The notes under the pieces: model-generated | What the model was told of the DNA's origin: nothing | Database searches by the model: none | What the model saw: the letters and a program-made list of their open reading frames with translations, nothing else | Program-made: the position numbers and the translations under genes | Assembly (NCBI RefSeq): GCF_036192275.1 | Contig: NZ_CP108088.1 | Span: 7,193,501 to 7,257,500 of the forward strand | Source: Streptomyces sp. NBC_00250 | GTDB lineage: Bacteria > Actinomycetota > Actinomycetes > Streptomycetales > Streptomycetaceae | Direction of reading: 5' to 3' | DNA: 64,000 bases | Part shown: in pieces, positions 37,531-46,630 of the stretch | Layout: every line of letters starts with the position of its first letter | How positions within the stretch are numbered: the first letter of the stretch is position 1

Positions 37531-37576
37531 CCACTCGTCGCCCGACTGAAGCCCAGAAGAAAGGGACGGACCGCCG

Positions 37577-38329
37577 GTGTCCACTCCGTTCTACGTCTCA
37601 CCCCAGCAGGCCATGGCCGACCGGGCGGAGTACGCCCGCAAGGGCATCGCCCGAGGCCGCAGCCTTGTCGTCCTCCAGTACACCGACGGAATCGTCTTCG
37701 TCGGCGAGAACCCGTCGCGCGCACTGCACAAGTTCAGCGAGATCTACGACCGGATCGGCTTCGCGGCCGCCGGCAAGTACAACGAGTACGAGAACCTCCG
37801 CATCGGCGGTGTGCGCTACGCCGACCTGCGGGGCTACACCTACGACCGGGACGACGTCACCGCGCGCGGCCTGGCCAACGTGTACGCCCAGACGCTGGGC
37901 ACGATCTTCTCCAGCGCGGGGGAGAAGCCGTACGAGGTGGAGCTGGTCGTCGCCGAGGTCGGCACCGAGCCGTCGGGCGACCAGATCTACCGGCTGCCGC
38001 ACGACGGCTCGATCGTGGACGAGCACGGCTCGGTCGCGGTCGGCGGAAACGCGGAGCAGATCAGCACCTTCCTCGACCAGCGGCACCGCGACGGCATGTC
38101 CCTCGCCGAGGCGCTGAAGCTGGCCGTACAGGCCCTGTCGCGGGACACCAACGGCAGCGAGCGGGAGATCCCCGCGGAGCGCCTGGAGGTGGCGGTCCTG
38201 GACCGTACGCGCCCGCAGCAGCGCAAGTTCAAGCGGATCGTCGGCCGTCAGCTGTCGCGTCTCCTGCAGGCGGACAACGCGGCGGTCACGAAGACGGACG
38301 AGCCCTCGGACGAGGCTCCCGAGGAGTAG
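37577..38329 (+). CDS. prcA: 20S proteasome alpha subunit
   Basis: A 250-residue non-catalytic subunit of the outer, gating rings. The N-terminal segment [20 protein letters not shown] is the actinobacterial alpha signature and holds the gating residues; it lacks a catalytic Thr. The C-terminal ~25 residues are acidic ([10 protein letters not shown]) and probably disordered, a feature of streptomycete PrcA. GTG start. It ends at the strong terminator 38345-38380, which closes the core operon before lacI. Confidence 0.96.
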   Translation: MSTPFYVSPQQAMADRAEYARKGIARGRSLVVLQYTDGIVFVGENPSRALHKFSEIYDRIGFAAAGKYNEYENLRIGGVRYADLRGYTYDRDDVTARGLANVYAQTLGTIFSSAGEKPYEVELVVAEVGTEPSGDQIYRLPHDGSIVDEHGSVAVGGNAEQISTFLDQRHRDGMSLAEALKLAVQALSRDTNGSEREIPAERLEVAVLDRTRPQQRKFKRIVGRQLSRLLQADNAAVTKTDEPSDEAPEE

Positions 38330-38344
38330 TCCCCGATTCCGCCT

Positions 38345-38380
38345 CAGGGCCCCGGTGCGTTTTCCCGCACCGGGGCCCTG
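38345..38380. terminator. Bidirectional terminator between prcA and lacI-type gene
   Basis: Perfect 15-bp stem (38345-38359 with 38366-38380), 6-nt loop TTTTCC, between converging genes. Confidence 0.9.
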
Positions 38381-38396
38381 TGCCGTTTCCGGCGGC

Positions 38397-39422
38397 TCAG
38401 TCGTCCGAGGCCGGTGCCGGGCCCGAGGAGCCGCGTTCGACCAGGGTGACGGGGAGTTGGTCCGGACGTCCGGGTTCGCCCGTCAGAACGGCGAGGAGGG
38501 CCTCCATGCCCCGTTCCCCGATGCGCTCGGCGGGCAGCGCGACGGTGGTCAGCTCGGGTTCGACGGCGGTGGCGAGTGCCAGGTCGTCGAAGCCGGTGAC
38601 CGAGACGTCCTCGGGGACGCGCAGCCCGAGGCGCCGCAGGGCCTTGCAGGCGCCGGCCGCCAGGATGTCGTCGTCGCAGACGAGGGCGGTGGGGCGCGGG
38701 CCGGGGGCGGCGAGGGCGCGCTCGGTGGCGGCCATGGCGCCGTGCACGTCCAGGGGCGCCCGGACGGTCCGTACGGAGACCCCGGCGAGGCACTCGGCGA
38801 GCGCGGCGGCCCGGACGTCGAAGGTCCAGGAGGGCACGGCCGACGCGAGGTGGACGAAGCGCCGGTGGCCGAGGGCGAGCAGGTGCCCGGTGACCTGGCG
38901 CATGCCGTCCGCGATGTCCAGGTTGACGTGGGCGGCGGCCCCGCTGTCCGCCGGGTCGCTGTCGAGCATCACCAGGGGCAGGTCGGTGCCCCGGAAGGCC
39001 TTGAGGGCGTCGGAGGCCATCGAGGAGGCGATGACGCCGTCGAGGGCGGCGCGGGCGGAGGCGAAGGGGTCCCGGGCGGGGCCGACGCCATCGGGGGAGG
39101 GGTACAGCACCACCCCGAAGCCGTGCCGGGCGGCGACGGTGGCCGCGCCGGTGTAGACCCGGGCGAAGAACTCGTTCGTCAGGGCCGGGACGACCAGGAG
39201 CGCGGTCCGGGTGCGGCCGAGGCGGAGGTTGCGGGCGGCGAGGTTGGGCCGGTAGCCGAGGGCCCGGGCGGCCTCCCGCACGGTCCCGGCCGTGCGTTCC
39301 GACACACGGCCGCGCCATTTGTCGCCGAGGACGAGGGAGACCGTGGCCTGGGAGACGCCGGCGGTCCGGGCGACGTCCCGGCTGGTGGGGCGGGTGCCGC
39401 CGAGCGGCTCCGGGGTCTGCAC
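38397..39422 (-). CDS. LacI-family transcriptional regulator
   Basis: A 341-residue regulator: N-terminal LacI HTH (TSRDVARTAGVSQATVSLVL, about residues 13-32) with the hinge RPNLAARNLRLGRT, then a periplasmic-binding-like effector domain (ALLVVPALTNEFFARVYTGA... VTGFDDLALATAVEPELTTV). GTG 39420-39422 has GGAGG 5 nt upstream. It is divergent from an MFS exporter gene across a 134-bp spacer holding a symmetric, unusually AT-rich site, so it most likely regulates that transporter and itself. The ligand is unknown. Confidence 0.92.
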   Translation of the reverse strand: MQTPEPLGGTRPTSRDVARTAGVSQATVSLVLGDKWRGRVSERTAGTVREAARALGYRPNLAARNLRLGRTRTALLVVPALTNEFFARVYTGAATVAARHGFGVVLYPSPDGVGPARDPFASARAALDGVIASSMASDALKAFRGTDLPLVMLDSDPADSGAAAHVNLDIADGMRQVTGHLLALGHRRFVHLASAVPSWTFDVRAAALAECLAGVSVRTVRAPLDVHGAMAATERALAAPGPRPTALVCDDDILAAGACKALRRLGLRVPEDVSVTGFDDLALATAVEPELTTVALPAERIGERGMEALLAVLTGEPGRPDQLPVTLVERGSSGPAPASDD

Positions 39423-39494
39423 ACAAGCCTCCGCGTCGGGCGGTCCACGAGCCGGTCACTGTACGCGGGGTGGACCGGGATACAGCTGACATGG

Positions 39495-39521
39495 TACGTA
39501 TGACCCCGGAAGTTATACGTA
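39495..39521. promoter_or_regulatory. Candidate operator of the LacI-type regulator
   Basis: TACGTAT (39495-39501) and ATACGTA (39515-39521) are perfect inverted copies separated by 13 bp. They are conspicuously AT-rich for this genome and sit midway between the divergent starts. Confidence 0.55.
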
Positions 39522-39556
39522 AAACCTCGGGGTGATCCGAGGCGAGGGGAGACCAC

Positions 39557-40837
39557 ATGGCCACCGAGGCCCCGGCACGAGGCGGCTATCTCGACATACT
39601 CCGGGCGCCGCACGCCGCCCGGCTGCTCGCCGGCACCCTCGTGGGGCGCCTGCCCAACGGCGTCGGTCCCATCGCCATCACCCTCTTCGTCCGCGACCAG
39701 GGCGGCAGCTACACCCTGGCCGGCGGCCTCATCGCCGCCTACGGCGTCGCCACCGCCGTCGGCCAGCCCCTCCTCGGCCGTGCCGTCGACCTCAAGGGCC
39801 AGCCCCGGGTCCAGCTGCCCGCCGCGGTCCTCTCCGCCCTCGGCATGGCCCTGCTCGCCCTCACCGGCATCGGCCACCTCGGCCTCGCCTACGTGGCCGT
39901 GGTCGTCGCCGGGCTCTTCACACCGCCCCTGGAGGGCGGCCTCCGCGCCCTGTGGCCGAGCGTCCTGGGCAGCGAGGACCGGGTCCACCGGGCGTACGCC
40001 ATGGACGCGGTCGCGCAGGAGGTCATGTTCACCGTCGGCCCGCTGCTGCTGACCCTCCTGGTCTCCCTGTGGTCGCCCGCCGCGGCCCTGCTCGTCATCA
40101 ACGTCCTCGGCGTCCTCGGCGCCCTCGCGGTGGTCCTCTCCGAGCCCTCCCGGACCTGGCGCTCCGCGCCCCGCGAGGCCCACTGGCTGGGCGCCCTGCG
40201 CTCACCCGGGCTCCTCGCCCTCCTCGGCTCGTTCTTCTTCGTCGGCCTCGCGCTCGGCTCCATCACCGTCGCCGCCGTCGCGTACGCCGACGACCGCGGC
40301 AACCCGTCCGTCTACGGCTGGCTGATGGCCGCGCTCGGCCTCGGCGCCCTCCTCGGCGGTGTCACCTACGGCGCCCGCCGGTGGTCCGGACCGCCCGAGC
40401 GGCGGCTGCGCGTCCTCGTGCTGCTGCTCGCGGTCTGCTACCTGCCGCTGGTGCTCACGCCCGGCCCCGTCGCCATGACCGGCCTCGCGGCCCTCTCCGG
40501 CCTCTTCCTGGCGCCCGTCCTCGCCTGCGCGTTCATCGTCGTGGACCGGCACGCGCCGCGCGGCACCGTCACCGAGGCCTTCTCCTGGCTCGTCACCACC
40601 TTCGGTGTCGGTTCGGCCCTCGGCTCCGCCGTGGCCGGACCCGCCGTCGAACTCGCCGGGACGGTCGCGGGATTCGCCGTCGCCGGGGTGGGCGGTCTGG
40701 TCGCCCTCCTCGTCCTGCTCGCCACCGGCCGCGTCCTCGCCGCGCCCGCCGCCCCGGAAACCCCCGGGACCGAGCCGCGACACGCCGTCGGAGCAGGCGC
40801 CCCCACCTCCGTACACAGCGAAAAGAACACGCACTGA
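39557..40837 (+). CDS. MFS transporter
   Basis: A 426-residue major facilitator with about 12 membrane helices and no N-terminal extension. The loop between TM2 and TM3 (GQPLLGRAVDLKGQPR) resembles motif A (GxLaDrxGrrx). The central loop is short (SEPSRTWRSAPREAHWLG). Most likely a drug- or metabolite-exporting member; substrate unknown. A His-containing hydrophilic tail ends GAPTSVHSEKNTH. It is paired with the divergent LacI-type regulator and inserted between prcA and pafA. pafA follows after 69 nt with its own promoter. Confidence 0.9.
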   Translation: MATEAPARGGYLDILRAPHAARLLAGTLVGRLPNGVGPIAITLFVRDQGGSYTLAGGLIAAYGVATAVGQPLLGRAVDLKGQPRVQLPAAVLSALGMALLALTGIGHLGLAYVAVVVAGLFTPPLEGGLRALWPSVLGSEDRVHRAYAMDAVAQEVMFTVGPLLLTLLVSLWSPAAALLVINVLGVLGALAVVLSEPSRTWRSAPREAHWLGALRSPGLLALLGSFFFVGLALGSITVAAVAYADDRGNPSVYGWLMAALGLGALLGGVTYGARRWSGPPERRLRVLVLLLAVCYLPLVLTPGPVAMTGLAALSGLFLAPVLACAFIVVDRHAPRGTVTEAFSWLVTTFGVGSALGSAVAGPAVELAGTVAGFAVAGVGGLVALLVLLATGRVLAAPAAPETPGTEPRHAVGAGAPTSVHSEKNTH

Positions 40838-40894
40838 TCGGAAAATGATCGAAACGGGAACGTCCAACCCGGTTTCAGCACAGGCCGTCAGGCG

Positions 40895-40900
40895 TAATGT
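40895..40900 (+). promoter_or_regulatory. -10 box (TAATGT) before pafA
   Basis: TAATGT ends exactly 6 nt before ATG 40907 and no Shine-Dalgarno is present, indicating a leaderless pafA transcript. Confidence 0.5.
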
Positions 40901-40906
40901 TCAGAC

Positions 40907-42268
40907 ATGGACCGCCGCATTTTCGGGCTGGAGAACGAGTACGGCGTCACGTGCACGTTCAGGGGACAGCGCCGACTGTCTCCTGACGAAGTGGCGCGCT
41001 ACCTCTTCCGCCGTGTCGTGTCATGGGGCCGCAGCAGCAATGTCTTCCTGCGGAACGGCGCCCGCCTGTACCTGGACGTGGGATCGCATCCGGAATACGC
41101 CACACCGGAATGCGACGACGTGACCGAACTGGTCACCCACGACAAGGCCGGTGAGCGCATTCTCGAGGGCCTGCTCGTCGACGCCGAACGCCGCCTGCAC
41201 GAGGAGGGAATCGCGGGCGACGTCTACCTCTTCAAGAACAACACGGACTCGGCCGGAAACTCCTACGGCTGCCACGAGAACTATCTCGTCGCCCGGCACG
41301 GAGAGTTCTCCCGGCTCGCGGACATCCTCATTCCGTTCCTGGTCACCCGCCAGCTCATCTGCGGCGCGGGAAAGGTCCTCCAGACCCCGCGGGGCGCGGT
41401 GTTCTGCGTCTCCCAGCGTGCCGAGCACATCTGGGAGGGCGTCAGTTCCGCGACCACCCGCTCGCGCCCCATCATCAACACCCGGGACGAGCCGCACGCG
41501 GACGCCGAGCGCTACCGCCGACTGCACGTCATCGTCGGCGACTCGAACATGTCCGAGACGACCATGCTGCTCAAGGTCGGCGCCACCGACCTGGTGCTCC
41601 GCATGATCGAGGCCGGCACGGTGATGCGCGACCTGACCCTGGAGAACCCGATCCGGGCCATCCGCGAGGTCAGCCACGACATCACCGGCCAGCGCAAGGT
41701 CCGGCTCGCCAGCGGCCGCGAGGCCTCCGCCCTGGAGGTCCAGCGCGAGTACTACGAGAAGGCCGTCGACTTCGTCGACCGCCGCGGGATCCGGTCCGGC
41801 ACCGTCGCCCAGGTCCTGGAGCTGTGGGGCCGTACGCTCGACGCGATCGAGAGCGAGCGGCTCGACAAGATCGAGACCGAGATCGACTGGGTCATGAAGC
41901 ACCGGCTCATCGAGCGCTACCGGGCCAAGCACAACATGACCATGTCGAACCCGAGGGTCGCGCAGATAGACCTCGCCTACCACGACATCCACCGCCGTCG
42001 TGGGCTCTACTACCTGCTGCAGAAGAACGGCCAGGCGGCCCGGATCTGCAACGACATGAAGATCTTCGAGGGCAAGTCGGTGCCCCCGCAGACCACTCGG
42101 GCCCGGCTCCGCGGCGACTTCATCCGCCGCGCCCAGGAGCAGCGACGGGACTTCACCGTCGACTGGGTCCACCTCAAGCTGAACGACCAGGCACAGCGGA
42201 CGGTGCTGTGCAAGGACCCGTTCCGCTCCGTTGACGACCGGGTCGAAAAGCTGATCGCCGGAATGTAA
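40907..42268 (+). CDS. pafA: Pup-protein ligase
   Basis: A 453-residue ligase that couples the C-terminal Glu of Pup to substrate Lys using [23 protein letters not shown] carries the metal-binding Glu residues; [18 protein letters not shown] includes the catalytic Asp. [20 protein letters not shown] and [19 protein letters not shown] are nucleotide-site motifs shared with Dop, but the Dop-loop is absent. The C-terminal Pup-binding domain ends [12 protein letters not shown]. Its separation from dop-pup-prcBA by the lacI/MFS pair is as I remember for streptomycetes. Confidence 0.96.
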   Translation: MDRRIFGLENEYGVTCTFRGQRRLSPDEVARYLFRRVVSWGRSSNVFLRNGARLYLDVGSHPEYATPECDDVTELVTHDKAGERILEGLLVDAERRLHEEGIAGDVYLFKNNTDSAGNSYGCHENYLVARHGEFSRLADILIPFLVTRQLICGAGKVLQTPRGAVFCVSQRAEHIWEGVSSATTRSRPIINTRDEPHADAERYRRLHVIVGDSNMSETTMLLKVGATDLVLRMIEAGTVMRDLTLENPIRAIREVSHDITGQRKVRLASGREASALEVQREYYEKAVDFVDRRGIRSGTVAQVLELWGRTLDAIESERLDKIETEIDWVMKHRLIERYRAKHNMTMSNPRVAQIDLAYHDIHRRRGLYYLLQKNGQAARICNDMKIFEGKSVPPQTTRARLRGDFIRRAQEQRRDFTVDWVHLKLNDQAQRTVLCKDPFRSVDDRVEKLIAGM

Positions 42269-42385
42269 GCAGGTCATACCGGTCATGGGGCTCCGCACGT
42301 CAAACGTGCGGAGCCCTTCGGCGTGACAGGAGGGTCCCCTAGAGTGTCGGGACAACTACTGTGCCGTCTGAGATCTGAGGAACAC

Positions 42386-43324
42386 GTGCGCCGACTTGCC
42401 GGCCTTCTCGTCGTCCCGCTGCTGCTGCTCTCGACAGCGGCGTGCGGCAGCGACGACAAGGGCTCCGATTCCGCCTCGATGAAGAACGGACTGCCCGCCA
42501 TCACCGCGGGTGAGAAGTTCGGGGAGAAGCCGACCCTCGCCAAGGGCGAGGGCGACCCGCCCAAGGAACTCAAGGTCAACGTCATCAGCGAGGGCAAGGG
42601 CGCGGTGACGAAGAAGGGCGACGCGATCCAGGTGAACTACCTGGGGCAGGCCTGGGACTCCACGACCCCCTTCGACAACAGCTTCGACCGCGGTCAGCCG
42701 TTCGACCTGACCCTCGGCGCCGGCCAGGTCATCAAGGGCTGGGACCAGGGCCTGGTGGGTCAGAAGGTCGGCAGCCGTGTCGAGATCGGCATCCCGCCGG
42801 AGCTCGGCTACGGCGCGCAGGGCCAGGGCGACATCAAGCCCAACGCCACCCTCGTCTTCGTCGTGGACATCCTGAAGTCCGTCACGATCCCGAAGTCCGC
42901 CACGGGCACCCCGGTCGCGCAGGACAACAAGGACCTGCCGAAGGTCGGGACGAACACCGACGGCAAGGCGCCCTCGCTGACCGTTCCCAAGGTCGACCCG
43001 CCGACCAAGCTCGTCTCGAACTACGTGCTCGAGTCCAAGGGCGAGGTCGTGAAGGCGACCGACACGGTCGTCGTGAACTACGTCGCCGCCCTCTGGAAGG
43101 ACGGCAAGGTCTTCGACTCGACGTACGCCACGGGCAAGCCCGCGAACTTCCCGCTCCCGCAGCTCACGCTGAAGGGCCTCAAGGACGGTCTCGTCGGCAA
43201 GAAGATCGGCAGCCGCGTCCTCATCGTCGCCCCGCCGGCCCTGGCGTTCGGCAACGAGGAGAAGCAGGGCATTCCCAAGAACTCCACGCTGGTGTTCGCC
43301 GTGGACATCCTGACGAAGATGTAA
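42386..43324 (+). CDS. Tandem FKBP-type peptidyl-prolyl isomerase lipoprotein
   Basis: A 312-residue exported isomerase. The signal VRRLAGLLVVPLLLLSTAAC ends in a lipobox-like TAAC, so it is probably lipid-anchored outside the membrane. Two FKBP domains follow: about 70-175 (AIQVNYLGQAW, GQVIKGWDQGLVGQKVGSR, IPPELGYGAQ) and about 220-312 (TVVVNYVAALWKDG, LKGLKDGLVGKKIGSRV). The second lacks the usual GW dipeptide and may be weak catalytically. GTG 42386 has GAGGA 5 nt upstream; an in-frame codon at 42323 precedes the signal sequence and is not used. Gene order pafA-FKBP-FKBP-pafBC is conserved in streptomycetes. Confidence 0.92.
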   Translation: MRRLAGLLVVPLLLLSTAACGSDDKGSDSASMKNGLPAITAGEKFGEKPTLAKGEGDPPKELKVNVISEGKGAVTKKGDAIQVNYLGQAWDSTTPFDNSFDRGQPFDLTLGAGQVIKGWDQGLVGQKVGSRVEIGIPPELGYGAQGQGDIKPNATLVFVVDILKSVTIPKSATGTPVAQDNKDLPKVGTNTDGKAPSLTVPKVDPPTKLVSNYVLESKGEVVKATDTVVVNYVAALWKDGKVFDSTYATGKPANFPLPQLTLKGLKDGLVGKKIGSRVLIVAPPALAFGNEEKQGIPKNSTLVFAVDILTKM

Positions 43325-43367
43325 GACTGTCCCGATCGCGTAGTTCATCAGTATGAGGAGCAGTTCA

Positions 43368-43748
43368 GTGAGCATCGAGAAGCCCGAGATCGACTTCCCG
43401 GGTGGCGAGCCGCCGAAGGACCTGGAGATCAAGGACATCTGGGAGGGCGACGGCGAGCTCGCCGAAGCCGGTGACTTCGTGAAGGTCCACTACGTCGGTG
43501 TGTCCTTCGACTCCGGCGAGGAGTTCGACGCCTCCTGGAACCGTGGCGCCCCGCTCGACTTCCACCTCGGTGCCGGCCAGGTCATCCAGGGCTGGGACAA
43601 GGGCGTCCAGGGCATGAAGGTCGGCGGCCGCCGCCAGCTGGTCATCCCCGCGCACCTCGCCTACGGCGACCGCGGCGCCGGCGGCAAGATCGCCCCGGGC
43701 GAGACGCTGATCTTCGTCTGCGACCTCGTGGACGTGAAGAAGCGCTGA
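43368..43748 (+). CDS. Cytosolic FKBP-type peptidyl-prolyl isomerase
   Basis: A 126-residue single-domain FKBP. VKVHYVGVSFDSGEEFDASW, GQVIQGWDKGVQGMKVGGRR and IPAHLAYGDRGAGGKIAPGETLIF hold the conserved active-site residues, including Trp in QGWDKG. No signal peptide. GTG 43368 is chosen because GGAG within atgaggagcagttca lies 8-9 nt upstream; that ATG at 43353 is part of the ribosome-binding site. It lies 43 nt after the lipoprotein FKBP and is probably co-transcribed. Two hairpins follow. Confidence 0.93.
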   Translation: MSIEKPEIDFPGGEPPKDLEIKDIWEGDGELAEAGDFVKVHYVGVSFDSGEEFDASWNRGAPLDFHLGAGQVIQGWDKGVQGMKVGGRRQLVIPAHLAYGDRGAGGKIAPGETLIFVCDLVDVKKR

Positions 43749-43754
43749 CCCTGT

Positions 43755-43830
43755 ACCGGCCGGGCGCCGTCCCGGCCGGTGAAGGTCCTCCGAGGGCCCC
43801 CGCCATCCTTGGCGGGGGCCCTCGGCTTTG
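43755..43830 (+). terminator. Double hairpin terminator after FKBP
   Basis: First stem 43755-43764 with 43771-43780 (10 bp). Second, stronger stem 43791-43804 with 43811-43824 (14 bp, loop ATCCTT), followed by gctttgg. Confidence 0.88.
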
Positions 43831-43900
43831 GCCGCGACACCCCGGGGCGGTACGGTCGGACGTCCGAGAAGTGGATCCGGCGGAAGGGTGCAGGGCGTCG

Positions 43901-44857
43901 ATGGCGATTGCCAAGTCCGAGCGGCTGATGAATCTCGCGCTGTGCCTGCTCGGGACACGCCGTCCCCTGAGCAAGCGGGAACTCCGCGGCTCCATCGAGG
44001 CCTACCTCGAAGCGAGCGGCGACGACGCCTTCAACCGCATGTTCGAGCGCGACAAGGACGATCTGCGCGAGCTCGGCCTCGTCATCGAGACCGTCGAGAA
44101 CCTGGAGGGCGAGACCGGCTACCTCGCCCGCCGCGACTCCAACCGGCTGCCGGCCATCACCCTGGACGCCGAAGAGGCCGCTGCGCTCGGCCTCGCCGCC
44201 AAGGTCTGGCAGCAGGCCCGCCTGGCCGGCGCCGCCAGCGGCGCCCTCCAGAAGCTCCGCGCCGCCGGCATGCCGGAGGCGGAGGACTCGTACGACACCC
44301 AGCCCAGCGCACTCGAACCGCGGATCCCCGTCCACGAGGCCGCCTTCGAGCCGCTGATGCTGGCCTGCCGCGACCGGCGGCCCGTCGCCTTCGACTACCG
44401 CAAGGCCAACGCCGCCCGCCCCGAGGCCCGGCAGGTCGAGCCCTGGACCCTCGAATGCTGGCGCGGCCACTGGTACCTGGCCGGCTGGGACCGCGACCGC
44501 GGCGCCGAGCGCGTCTTCCGGCTCTCCCGGATCACCGGCAAGGTCCGCTCCCGGGCCGGCGCCTTCACCGCACCCGTGCCCGATGTCGTCACCGTCCGGG
44601 AGACCGTGGAGAGCTGGGCGGGCGAGACCGCCACCCGCTCGGCCCGGATCCGGCTGCGCGCCGGCTGCGGCTACCCGCTGCGGGCCCGCGCCCAGTCCGT
44701 GAGCGAGGGCACCGACGGCTGGGACGAGCTGGAGATCCCGTACGGGCACGGGCTCGACGCCTGGCTCGTCGAGTTCGGCCCCGATGTCGTCGTACTGGAA
44801 CCGGCCGATCTGCGCGCCGATGTGGTCGACCGGCTGCGCGCCGTGGCCAAGGGCTGA
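43901..44857 (+). CDS. pafB: WYL-domain transcriptional activator PafB
   Basis: A 318-residue regulator: N-terminal winged HTH (KSERLMNLALCLLGTRRPLSK... FERDKDDLRELGLVIE), central WYL domain with RRPVAFDYRKANA and ECWRGHWYLAGWDRDRGAERVFRLSR, and a C-terminal WCX-type extension. In mycobacteria PafB with PafC forms a heterodimer that activates the LexA-independent DNA-damage regulon, despite its name. ATG 43901 is preferred over the in-frame GTG 43871. A TACGGT -10 box lies near 43850. pafC follows after 16 nt. Confidence 0.95.
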   Translation: MAIAKSERLMNLALCLLGTRRPLSKRELRGSIEAYLEASGDDAFNRMFERDKDDLRELGLVIETVENLEGETGYLARRDSNRLPAITLDAEEAAALGLAAKVWQQARLAGAASGALQKLRAAGMPEAEDSYDTQPSALEPRIPVHEAAFEPLMLACRDRRPVAFDYRKANAARPEARQVEPWTLECWRGHWYLAGWDRDRGAERVFRLSRITGKVRSRAGAFTAPVPDVVTVRETVESWAGETATRSARIRLRAGCGYPLRARAQSVSEGTDGWDELEIPYGHGLDAWLVEFGPDVVVLEPADLRADVVDRLRAVAKG

Positions 44858-44873
44858 GGGGGAGACGTACCGC

Positions 44874-45827
44874 ATGGCTGCCAACGCGATCGACCAGACG
44901 AGGCGGATGCTCTCGCTCGTCACCTATCTCCGTGAGCGCCCCGGCGCCCACGTCGCCGATGTCGCGCGCGCCTTCGGGATCACCGAGGACGAGCTGATCT
45001 CCGACCTGGACGTGCTGCCCATGTGCGGCACCAGCTTCCGGGGCGGCGACCTCCTCGACATCGACACCGACGGCGACCGGATCTGGTGGCACAACCCCGA
45101 CGACGTCGCCGCGCCGCTGCGGCTCGCCGCCGACGAGGCGACCGCCCTCCTGGTCGCCGCCCGCGCCGTCGCCACCCTCCCCGGGCTCCGGGAGAGCGAC
45201 CGCGAGGCGCTGCTGCGCGCCACCGCCAAGCTGGAGGCCGCCGCCGGCGAGGCCGCCGGGGCCAGCTCCCGGCTCTCCGTGACCTTCGAGTCCGAGGGCG
45301 GGGTCTTCGCCGAGGTCGACCGGGCGATCTCCGAGCGCCGCCGCCTCTGGGTGCGCTACTACTCGCCCGCTCGTGACGAGCTCACCGAGCGCGAGGTCGA
45401 CCCGATCCGGCTGTTCGCCGTCGGCCACACGTACATGGAGGCGTGGTGCCGGCTCTCCGAGGCGCGCCGCACCTTCCGGCTCGACCGCGTGGCCGAGATC
45501 CGCATCCTCGACGAGCACGCCGCGCCGCCGGAGCTGGAGCTGCGCGACCTCTCCGCGGGGCTGGTCCAGCCCTCCGCCGACGACCCCGAGGTGGTGGTCG
45601 AGGTCGGCCCCGGCGGGCGCTGGGTCGCCGAGTACTACCCGCACGACCGGGCCGAGGAGCTGGCCGACGGCGGGCTGCGGATCACGCTGCGCACGCCGGA
45701 CCCGGCCTCGCTGCGCCGGCTGGCGCTGCGGCTGGGCAGCGACGGGCGGATCGTCGCGCCGCAGGAGCTCGCCGACAACGCCAGAACGGCGGCGGCCGCC
45801 GCGCTGGCCGCGTACGAGGGCGAGTGA
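44874..45827 (+). CDS. pafC: WYL-domain transcriptional activator PafC
   Basis: A 317-residue partner of PafB. The HTH is more degenerate (IDQTRRMLSLVTYLRERPGAHVADVARAFG...), followed by the WYL domain (ERRRLWVRYYSPARDELTEREVDPIRLFAVGHTYMEAWC RLSEARRTFRLDR) and a WCX domain. It starts 16 nt after pafB with GGGGGAG upstream, so they form one operon. The candidate target at 29095-29117 lies in the same window. Confidence 0.94.
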   Translation: MAANAIDQTRRMLSLVTYLRERPGAHVADVARAFGITEDELISDLDVLPMCGTSFRGGDLLDIDTDGDRIWWHNPDDVAAPLRLAADEATALLVAARAVATLPGLRESDREALLRATAKLEAAAGEAAGASSRLSVTFESEGGVFAEVDRAISERRRLWVRYYSPARDELTEREVDPIRLFAVGHTYMEAWCRLSEARRTFRLDRVAEIRILDEHAAPPELELRDLSAGLVQPSADDPEVVVEVGPGGRWVAEYYPHDRAEELADGGLRITLRTPDPASLRRLALRLGSDGRIVAPQELADNARTAAAAALAAYEGE

Positions 45828-45946
45828 CGTTCCCCGCTCCGGGGACGCTGTTACTGACGTAGTGACCGGCCCGGAGACGGACGCGGCGCACCGAGGCGGG
45901 CGTGGACGTACGGGGTCGCGGGAGTCGAGAGATGAGGGAAATGTCC

Positions 45947-46195
45947 GTGATGCACGGTTTTTCGGCGGCGATGGCCCCGGTCCTCTTCAAGGCCGCCTGC
46001 CCCGACTGCCGCTCCCGCTTCGAACTCTCCGCGAGCGCCCTGCGCCTCGCCATCGGGGCGAGCCGCCGCACCACCTTCTACTCCTTCACCTGCCCCGAGT
46101 GCGGCAGCTCCGTCCGCAAGCCCGCCGGTGAGCGCATCGTCGAACTCCTCACCGGGGGCGGCGTCCGGACCCTGAGGCTCCACACGACCGTCTGA
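45947..46195 (+). CDS. Small zinc-ribbon protein of unknown function
   Basis: An 82-residue protein with two CxxC knuckles: KAACPDCRSRFELS near residue 18 and TCPECGSSVRKP near residue 53. This is a four-Cys zinc ribbon, possibly nucleic-acid or protein binding. The ends are short and no other domain is visible. GTG 45947 is chosen because GAGGG ends 8 nt upstream; ATG 45950 and 45941 are alternatives. It sits between pafC and a small membrane protein upstream of tatAC. Orthologues occupy the same position in streptomycetes as I recall, but no function is assigned. Confidence 0.75.
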   Translation: MMHGFSAAMAPVLFKAACPDCRSRFELSASALRLAIGASRRTTFYSFTCPECGSSVRKPAGERIVELLTGGGVRTLRLHTTV

Positions 46196-46234
46196 GCGCG
46201 CGGCCCGGCCGCCGGGTCCGCCGCGCCCAACGTC

Positions 46235-46240
46235 TAGGCT
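46235..46240 (+). promoter_or_regulatory. -10 box (TAGGCT) before the 65-residue membrane protein
   Basis: TAGGCT ends exactly 6 nt before ATG 46247, with no Shine-Dalgarno: leaderless arrangement. Confidence 0.5.
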
Positions 46241-46246
46241 CACCTC

Positions 46247-46444
46247 ATGTTCTGGCCCATGCTCGCCATCGCCCTCGGGTTCCTCGGCATCGCCGTCCTC
46301 GGCGTCCTCGCCATCAGGGTCTTCGTCGAGGTCCAGCGCCTCGGCCGTCAAGTGGCCCGCACCACACAGCGGATCAACCAGGCCGCCGAGGACCTCGAGA
46401 CAGCCGCCACCGGACTGGCCCGAACCGGCGAGTCCCTGCGCTGA
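46247..46444 (+). CDS. Small single-pass membrane protein with coiled-coil tail
   Basis: A 65-residue protein: one membrane helix (FWPMLAIALGFLGIAVLGVL, residues 2-21), then a hydrophilic heptad-like helix (VFVEVQRLGRQVARTTQRI) continuing to the C-terminus. Topology resembles TatA/TatB (short N-terminus, TM, amphipathic helix) but no TatA signature (FGxxKLP) is present. It lies 186 bp before tatA. It could be a divergent membrane scaffold or an accessory of the Tat pathway; this is inference from shape and position. Confidence 0.7.
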   Translation: MFWPMLAIALGFLGIAVLGVLAIRVFVEVQRLGRQVARTTQRINQAAEDLETAATGLARTGESLR

Positions 46445-46630
46445 ATCGGTGCCGTACGCTGCCTGAAGTGGCCCTGAACCGGGCTCGCGGGACGCAATCG
46501 GGAGTATGCACGGGCATTGCCCTGCGTTTACTCCTGCGGGTTACGATCGCAGACAGCGCGGTGGCCGGACGCTTGTCCGACCCGCCGGGCACCGCACTCC
46601 ATGTCGCCTCGGTGAAGAAGGTAAACAGCT

